From: Streptomyces sp. NBC_00250 | Lineage (GTDB): Bacteria; Actinomycetota; Actinomycetes; Streptomycetales; Streptomycetaceae | DNA length: 64,000 bases | Direction of reading: 5' to 3' | Assembly (NCBI RefSeq): GCF_036192275.1 | Contig: NZ_CP108088.1 | Location: forward strand, 7,612,001-7,676,000 | Shown: positions 58,207 through 64,000 of the stretch, in pieces | Layout of the letters: each line of letters starts with the position of its first letter | Numbering within the stretch: the first letter of the stretch is position 1 | Notes under the pieces: model-generated | Told to the model about the DNA's origin: nothing | Seen by the model: only the letters and a program-made list of their open reading frames with translations | Database searches by the model: none | Made by a program: the position numbers and the translations under genes

Positions 58207-58231
58207 CGATCGGGCGGTCTGGCGATCGGGG
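58200..58231. repeat. 16-bp tandem duplication over the tetR stop
   Basis: ggtctgacgatcgggc (58200-58215) and ggtctggcgatcgggg (58216-58231) differ at two positions. The stop TGA is in the first copy, where the second has TGG. A third partial copy, ggtccgg...gacgatc, follows. Confidence 0.75.
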
Positions 58232-58267
58232 GTCCGGGCCGACGATCATGAAAACGCAAAGCCGGAG

Positions 58268-58283
58268 TTAACGAGCCGGAAAA
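58268..58283 (+). promoter_or_regulatory. Candidate GlnR site upstream of the urease operon
   Basis: ttaac-gagccg-gaaaa fits the GlnR a-box/b-box design gTnAc-n6-GaAAc at 4 of 5 and 4 of 5 positions. It is in a distinctly AT-rich patch 122 nt before ureA. GlnR control of urease is known in Streptomyces; this site is a guess from pattern only. Confidence 0.4.
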
Positions 58284-58331
58284 ACTTCCGCCCTAACGTG
58301 CAATGTCTGGCCGCGAGCCGCATCTCCGCAG

Positions 58332-58360
58332 TTCAACAAGGTGTTGAAGGTCGGTAGGGT
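58332..58360 (+). promoter_or_regulatory. Probable urease promoter with inverted repeat
   Basis: ttcaaca-agg-tgttgaa (58332-58348) is a perfect 7-bp inverted repeat. Seventeen nt after its first six bases (TTCAAC as -35) comes TAGGGT (58355-58360) as -10. The leader to the ureA GTG is about 40 nt. Confidence 0.45.
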
Positions 58361-58404
58361 CCGCAGCTGCCGGGTGTCCCGGTCGACGACTGTGAGGTGG
58401 AAGA

Positions 58405-58707
<303 letters not shown>

Positions 58708-58720
58708 ACGGGCCGCGCCG

Positions 58721-59104
58721 ATGATCCCCGGAGAGATCCTGTACGCGGACGGCCCCGTGGCCCTCAACGAGGGCCGACCCGTCACGCGCCTGACCGTGCT
58801 CAACGCCGCCGACCGGCCCGTCCAGGTCGGCTCCCACTACCACTTCGCCGAGGTCAACCCCGGCCTGGACTTCGACCGCGCCGCCGCGCACGGCCGACGG
58901 CTGCACATCGCCGCCGGGACCGCCGTCCGCTTCGAACCGGGCATCCCCGTCGAGGTCGAACTCGTCCCGCTCGGCGGGCGTCGCATCGTGCCCGGCCTGC
59001 GCGGCGAGACGGCGGGCCCGCTCGACGCGTCCGCCCACCAGACCGGCGACGTCGCCGGCGAGCCCGGCGAAGCCGACGAGACCCAGGGGGCCGACCGTGC
59101 CTGA
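58721..59104 (+). CDS. ureB: Urease subunit beta
   Basis: 127 residues. [53 protein letters not shown] and [38 protein letters not shown] are hallmark UreB sequences. The C-terminus carries about 25 extra acidic residues ([19 protein letters not shown]) beyond the shared domain. Its coding end overlaps ureC by 8 nt. Confidence 0.96.
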   Translation: MIPGEILYADGPVALNEGRPVTRLTVLNAADRPVQVGSHYHFAEVNPGLDFDRAAAHGRRLHIAAGTAVRFEPGIPVEVELVPLGGRRIVPGLRGETAGPLDASAHQTGDVAGEPGEADETQGADRA

Positions 59105-60818
59105 GCTGCACCGCGCCGTCTACGCCGACCTGTTCGGCCCCACCACCGGCGACCGCATCCGGCTCGCCGACACCGACCTCCTCGTCGAGATCGAGGAGGA
59201 CCGCAGCGGCGGCCCCGGCCGCGCCGGTGACGAGGCCGTCTTCGGCGGCGGCAAGGTCATCCGCGAGTCCATGGGCCAGGCCCGCACCACCCGCGCCGAG
59301 GGCGCCCCCGACACCGTGATCACGGGCGCCGTGATCATCGACCACTGGGGCGTCGTCAAGGCCGACATCGGCATCCGGGACGGCCGGATCACCGCCCTCG
59401 GCAAGGCGGGCAACCCCGACACCATGGACGGGGTCCACCCCGACCTCGTGATCGGCCCCGAGACCGAGATCATCGTCGGCAACGGCCGGATCGTCACCGC
59501 CGGAGCCGTCGACGCCCACGTCCACTTCATCTCGCCGACCGTCGTCGAGCAGGCCCTCGCGACCGGCGTCACCACCCTGGTCGGCGGCGGTACGGGACCG
59601 GCCGAGGGCACCAAGGCGACCACCGTCACCCCCGGCCCCTGGCACACGGCCCGGATGTTCGAGGCCCTGGACACCTTCCCCGTCAACATCGGTCTGCTCG
59701 GCAAGGGCAACACCATGTCCCGGGAGGCCATGCACTCCCAACTGCGCGGCGGAGCCCTCGGATTCAAGATCCACGAGGACTGGGGCGCCACCCCCGCCGT
59801 CATCGACGCCTGCCTGGGCGTCTGCGAGGAGACGGGCGCCCAGCTCGCCATCCACACCGACACCCTGAACGAGGCGGGCTTCGTCGGCGACACGCTCGCC
59901 GCCATCGCCGGGCGCACCGTCCACGCGTACCACACGGAGGGCGCCGGCGGCGGGCACGCGCCGGACATCATCACGGTGGTCTCGGAGCCGTACATCCTGC
60001 CCAGCTCGACCAACCCGACCCGGCCGCACACCGTCAACACCATCGAGGAACACCTCGACATGCTGATGGTCTGCCACCATCTGAACCCCGCAGTCCCCGA
60101 GGACCTCGCGTTCGCCGAGTCCCGGATCCGGCCCTCCACCATCGCCGCCGAGGACGTCCTCCACGACCTGGGCGCCATCTCGATCATCTCCTCCGACTCC
60201 CAGGCCATGGGCCGCATCGGCGAGGTGATCATGCGCACCTGGCAGACCGCCCACGTCATGAAGAAGCGACGCGGAGCCCTGCCGGGCGACGGCCGCGCCG
60301 ACAACCACCGCGCGCGCCGCTACGTCGCCAAGTACACGATCAACCCGGCCGTCGCCCAGGGCATGGACCACCTCATCGGCTCGGTCGAACCCGGCAAGCT
60401 CGCCGACCTGGTCCTCTGGGAGCCCGCCTTCTTCGGGGTGAAGCCGCTCACCGTGCTCAAGGGCGGCCAGATCGCCTACGCGCAGATGGGTGATGCCAAC
60501 GCCTCCATCCCCACCCCCCAGCCCGTGCTGCCCCGCCCGATGTTCGGCGCGCTCGGCAAGGCCGCGGCGGCCGGCTCGGTCAACTTCGTCGCCCAGGCGG
60601 CGATCGAGGACGACATCGCCCAACGGGTCGGTGTGGACAAGCGGTTCACGGCGATCGGCACCACCCGGCGGGTGACCAAGGCGGACATGCGGGAGAACGA
60701 CGCGCTGCCCCGGGTCGAGGTCGACGCCGACACCTTCACCGTCACGATCGACGGCGAACCGGTCGAGCCCGCGCCCGCCGCCGAACTGCCCATGGCCCAG
60801 CGCTACTTCCTCTTCTGA
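59097..60818 (+). CDS. ureC: Urease subunit alpha, catalytic nickel subunit
   Basis: 573 residues of the amidohydrolase superfamily. Nickel ligands and catalytic groups are in place: [10 protein letters not shown] (HxH), GFKIHEDWG (carbamylated Lys), HTDTLNEAG and [12 protein letters not shown] (His), [22 protein letters not shown] (flap Cys and His), and [11 protein letters not shown] (Asp). It hydrolyses urea to ammonia and carbamate. GTG start at 59097 lies within the end of ureB; the stop shares a base with ureF. Confidence 0.97.
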   Translation: MPELHRAVYADLFGPTTGDRIRLADTDLLVEIEEDRSGGPGRAGDEAVFGGGKVIRESMGQARTTRAEGAPDTVITGAVIIDHWGVVKADIGIRDGRITALGKAGNPDTMDGVHPDLVIGPETEIIVGNGRIVTAGAVDAHVHFISPTVVEQALATGVTTLVGGGTGPAEGTKATTVTPGPWHTARMFEALDTFPVNIGLLGKGNTMSREAMHSQLRGGALGFKIHEDWGATPAVIDACLGVCEETGAQLAIHTDTLNEAGFVGDTLAAIAGRTVHAYHTEGAGGGHAPDIITVVSEPYILPSSTNPTRPHTVNTIEEHLDMLMVCHHLNPAVPEDLAFAESRIRPSTIAAEDVLHDLGAISIISSDSQAMGRIGEVIMRTWQTAHVMKKRRGALPGDGRADNHRARRYVAKYTINPAVAQGMDHLIGSVEPGKLADLVLWEPAFFGVKPLTVLKGGQIAYAQMGDANASIPTPQPVLPRPMFGALGKAAAAGSVNFVAQAAIEDDIAQRVGVDKRFTAIGTTRRVTKADMRENDALPRVEVDADTFTVTIDGEPVEPAPAAELPMAQRYFLF

Positions 60819-61483
60819 TGACGAGTCGCGCTGCCCTCCTCGTGCTCGCCGACGGGCGGTTCCCCGCCGGCGGGCACGCCCACTCCGGCGGGGCCGAGGC
60901 CGCCGTCAAGGCCGGCCGGATCACCGACGCGACGAGCCTCGCCGCGTTCTGCCGCGGCAGGCTGCACACCGCCGGTCTCACCGCGGCGGCGCTCGCCGCC
61001 GCGGCCGCGCTCGGCCACGACCCGTACGCCCTCGACGCGGCCGCCGACGCCCGCACCCCCTCACCCGCCCTGCGCGCAGCCGCCCGCAAGCTCGGCCGGC
61101 AGATGATGCGCGCGGCCCGCGCCACCTGGCCGTGCCCCGAACTCGACGCGCTCGCAGCCGCGTTCCCGCGCGGCGCCCACCAGCCCGTCGTCCTCGGCAT
61201 CGCCGCCCGCGCCGCCGGGCTCGGCCCCGAGGACGCCGCACACTGCGTCGCGTACGAGACCGTCAGCGGCCCCGCCACCGCCACGGTCCGGCTGCTGAGC
61301 CTGGACCCCTTCCAGGCCACCGCCGTCCTCGCCCGCCTCGCCCCCGCCATGGACCTGGTCGCCGAGGAAGCGGCAGCCGCCGCCCGGCAGGGCATCGACG
61401 CCCTGCCCGCCGCCTCCGCGCCCCTCCTCGACATCACCGCCGAGCAGCACGCGGCCTGGCCCGTCCGCCTCTTCGCATCCTGA
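60818..61483 (+). CDS. ureF: Urease accessory protein UreF
   Basis: 221 residues, all-helical. [29 protein letters not shown] is the characteristic N-terminus (LxDxxFPxGxxxHSxGxE-like), followed by the usual helices. UreF acts as a nickel-insertion fidelity factor that gates the UreG GTPase in the UreD-F-G complex. Translation is coupled to ureC (TGATG). Confidence 0.92.
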   Translation: MTSRAALLVLADGRFPAGGHAHSGGAEAAVKAGRITDATSLAAFCRGRLHTAGLTAAALAAAAALGHDPYALDAAADARTPSPALRAAARKLGRQMMRAARATWPCPELDALAAAFPRGAHQPVVLGIAARAAGLGPEDAAHCVAYETVSGPATATVRLLSLDPFQATAVLARLAPAMDLVAEEAAAAARQGIDALPAASAPLLDITAEQHAAWPVRLFAS

Positions 61484-61502
61484 GAACCACTGGAGCCGCC
61501 CC

Positions 61503-62167
<665 letters not shown>

Positions 62168-62180
<13 letters not shown>

Positions 62181-62920
62181 GCCTGCGCGCCACCGCCCGG
62201 ATCGCCGCCGCCGCCGACGGCGGGCTGCCGCTCCTGGTGAGCGACGGGCCCTTCGCCCTGCGTCGCACCAGAGCCTCCGGGCCGTACACCCGGGTCACCG
62301 TCGTCGGGGCGATGAGCGCCCCGCTCGGCGGTGACCGGCTCGCGATCGAGACCGAGGTACGGGACGGGGCCCGGCTCCTGGTCGACTCGGCCGCCGCCAC
62401 CCTCGCCCTGCCGGGCCGGAGCGCCGAGCCCGCCGCGTACGACGTCCGGATCACCGTCGGGGAGGAGGGCGTGCTCCGCTGGCTGCCCGAACAGCTGGTC
62501 TCCGTCCACGGCTCGGAGCTGCGGATGCGTACGGTCGTCGAACTCGCCGCCACGGCACGGCTGGTCCTGCGCGAGGAGCAGATCCTCGGCCGACACGGCG
62601 AACCGCCCGGCACTCTCGTCACCCGCCTCACCGTCCACCGGGCCGGTCGCCCCCTCCTCGACCAGGAGCTGGCCTTCGGCCCCGGCGCTCCCGGCGGCTG
62701 GGACGGCGGCGCGGTCCTCGGCGGCCACCGGGCCACCGGACAGCTCCTCGTCGTCGACCCGGCGTTCGGGGGGAAGCCGGTGGAGCCACGGCTGCTCGGG
62801 GAGAACGCCGTCGTCACGCCGCTCGCGGGACCCGCGGCCCTCGCCACCGCCGTCGCCCCGGACGCCCTCACGGTGCGGCGTCTGCTCGACACCGCTCTGT
62901 CCGAACTCGCCCCGTTCTGA
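62168..62920 (+). CDS. ureD: Urease accessory protein UreD/UreH
   Basis: 250 residues. UreD scaffolds nickel insertion into urease apo-protein through a water tunnel. Conserved regions are [35 protein letters not shown] and [44 protein letters not shown] at 62168 is used, with GTG at 62177 (a GTGA overlap with the ureG stop) equally reasonable. It is the last gene of the operon. No ureE gene is present, as is common in actinobacteria. Confidence 0.92.
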
Positions 62921-63099
62921 CCTGACCTGCGCGGCCGCCGAGAGGTCACCGCTCAGCGGTACACCGTTCACCGGTTATTGGTTCGGCAAAGAAACACGCG
63001 TTCGCCCTTTCATCGGGAGCCTCCGGAACGAAAGGATCCCCCGGACAGCCAACACACAGCGTCGCCACGGGGGGTGGCGCTCATCTTGGGGGAGAACAC

Positions 63100-64000
63100 T
63101 TGAGACGTACGGCAGTGCTCGGCTCGGCCGGCACTCTGATATCGGGCACGCTCGTCCTGGGCGCACTCGCGGCCCCGGCGGCGAACGCCGACAGCAACCG
63201 TCACCTGCGTGACGCCGAGGCGATCGGCGTCACCGTCGCCGCGTCGCGGGCCGCCCAGGCCGGCATCGACTGGCAGGACTGCCCTGCCGACTGGGGCCTG
63301 GAGAAGCCGATCCAGTGCGGCTGGGTCACCGTCCCCGTCGACTACGCGAAGCCCAACGGCAAGAAGATCAAGATCGCGGTCGACCGGATCAACGCCACCG
63401 GCACCCCCGCCGAGCGCCAGGGCGCGCTCCTCTACAACCCGGGCGGCCCCGGCGGCTCCGGCCTGCGCTTCCCGCGCCGGGTCACCACCAAGAACGCGAT
63501 CTGGGCGGGCGCCGCCAAGGCCTACGACTTCGTGGGCTTCGACCCGCGCGGCGTCGGCAAGTCGGCCCCCATCTCCTGTGTCGACCCGGCCGAGTTCGTC
63601 AAGGGTCCCAAGCTCGACCCGGTCCCCGACAGCGAGGCCGACAAGCTGGCGCAGCGCAAGCTCGCCGCCGAGTACGCCAAGGGCTGCGCCGAGAAGAGCG
63701 GCGACATGCTGCCCTTCATCAACACGCGCAACACCGCGCGTGACCTCGACGTCATCCGCGCCGCCCTCGGCGAGAAGAAGCTCAACTTCGTCGGCGTCTC
63801 CTACGGCACCTACCTCGGCGCGGTCTACGGCACCCTGTTCCCGACCCACGTCCGCCGCATGGTCCTCGACAGCGTCGTGAACCCGTCGACGCGCAAGATC
63901 TGGTACGAGGTCAACCTCGACCAGGACATCGCCTTCGAGGGCCGGCTCAAGGACTGGATGACCTGGGTCGCCCAGAACGACGCCACGTACCACCTCGGCG
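63100..64000 (+). CDS. tap: Secreted tripeptidyl aminopeptidase-type alpha/beta hydrolase (3' end outside window)
   Basis: The first 300 codons are present. A Sec signal peptide (MRRTAVLGSAGTLISGTLVLGALAAPAANA) leads to an S33-type hydrolase: LLYNPGGPGGSGLRFPRR is the oxyanion region, YDFVGFDPRGVGKSAPISC the strand-4 loop, and NFVGVSYGTYLGAVYGTLFP contains the nucleophile Ser (GVSYGT). This matches Streptomyces extracellular Tap, which removes tripeptides from protein N-termini. TTG at 63100 follows GGGGGAG. The catalytic Asp and His lie beyond the window. Confidence 0.9.
   Translation, partial: MRRTAVLGSAGTLISGTLVLGALAAPAANADSNRHLRDAEAIGVTVAASRAAQAGIDWQDCPADWGLEKPIQCGWVTVPVDYAKPNGKKIKIAVDRINATGTPAERQGALLYNPGGPGGSGLRFPRRVTTKNAIWAGAAKAYDFVGFDPRGVGKSAPISCVDPAEFVKGPKLDPVPDSEADKLAQRKLAAEYAKGCAEKSGDMLPFINTRNTARDLDVIRAALGEKKLNFVGVSYGTYLGAVYGTLFPTHVRRMVLDSVVNPSTRKIWYEVNLDQDIAFEGRLKDWMTWVAQNDATYHLG

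Overview
The window is about 64 kb of very GC-rich actinobacterial chromosome, almost certainly Streptomyces. Coding GC3 is near saturation, GTG starts and 4-nt stop/start overlaps are common, many genes have a TANNNT -10 hexamer 6-8 nt before the start codon (leaderless mRNA), and the gene content is core-chromosome. From memory, the order purB, bioDAB/bioF, ureABCFGD and tripeptidyl aminopeptidase resembles the S. coelicolor chromosome; this was not checked. I see no tRNA, rRNA, CRISPR array, insertion sequence, prophage or biosynthetic cluster.

Layout. 1-16 kb: patatin-like lipase (cut at the edge), spermidine-synthase-like protein, MFS exporter, Pro/Gln-rich membrane protein, thioesterase, DedA protein, gamma-carbonic anhydrase, hexapeptide acyltransferase, a DMT exporter divergent from an XRE-cupin regulator, YbaK and CoA-binding proteins, carboxylesterase, an acyl-CoA ligase divergent from a PucR regulator, and YigZ. 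16-29.8 kb: sbcD-sbcC, two Lrp regulators around a DUF885 peptidase-like protein, a methionine gamma-lyase-like enzyme, a membrane-ACT-GNAT fusion, and a DUF6493/SWIM pair. 30-39 kb: phoD with a PHO box, a MocR regulator, a saccharopine-dehydrogenase-like enzyme divergent from a GlxA-type regulator, an EamA transporter overlapping a hydrolase, and an ECF41 sigma factor. 39-48.7 kb: GntR and ROK regulators, a Mug-type glycosylase, purB, an SGNH hydrolase, two CorC-like proteins, GNAT, methyltransferase and VOC proteins. 48.7-53.4 kb: biotin genes bioD-bioA-bioB, divergent from bioF. 53.5-58.2 kb: an anti-sigma-like ATPase, an NlpC/P60 hydrolase behind a c-di-AMP riboswitch, a ClpP paralogue lacking two triad residues with a small partner gene and a divergent toxin-less Phd/YefM protein, and a TetR/membrane protein pair. 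58.4-62.9 kb: urease operon ureABCFGD. End: start of a secreted tripeptidyl aminopeptidase.

The most unusual points are the predicted catalytically dead ClpP divergent from an orphan antitoxin-type regulator over a TGTACA operator; a run of four abutting stem-loops beside it; repeated short tandem duplications that include or follow stop codons (46 bp x3 at phoD, about 36 bp at the GlxA gene, 14 bp at yigZ, 16 bp at tetR); a perfect 50-bp palindromic terminator; a Cys/His-rich tail on BioB; and an EamA ORF running 288 nt antisense into the next gene.
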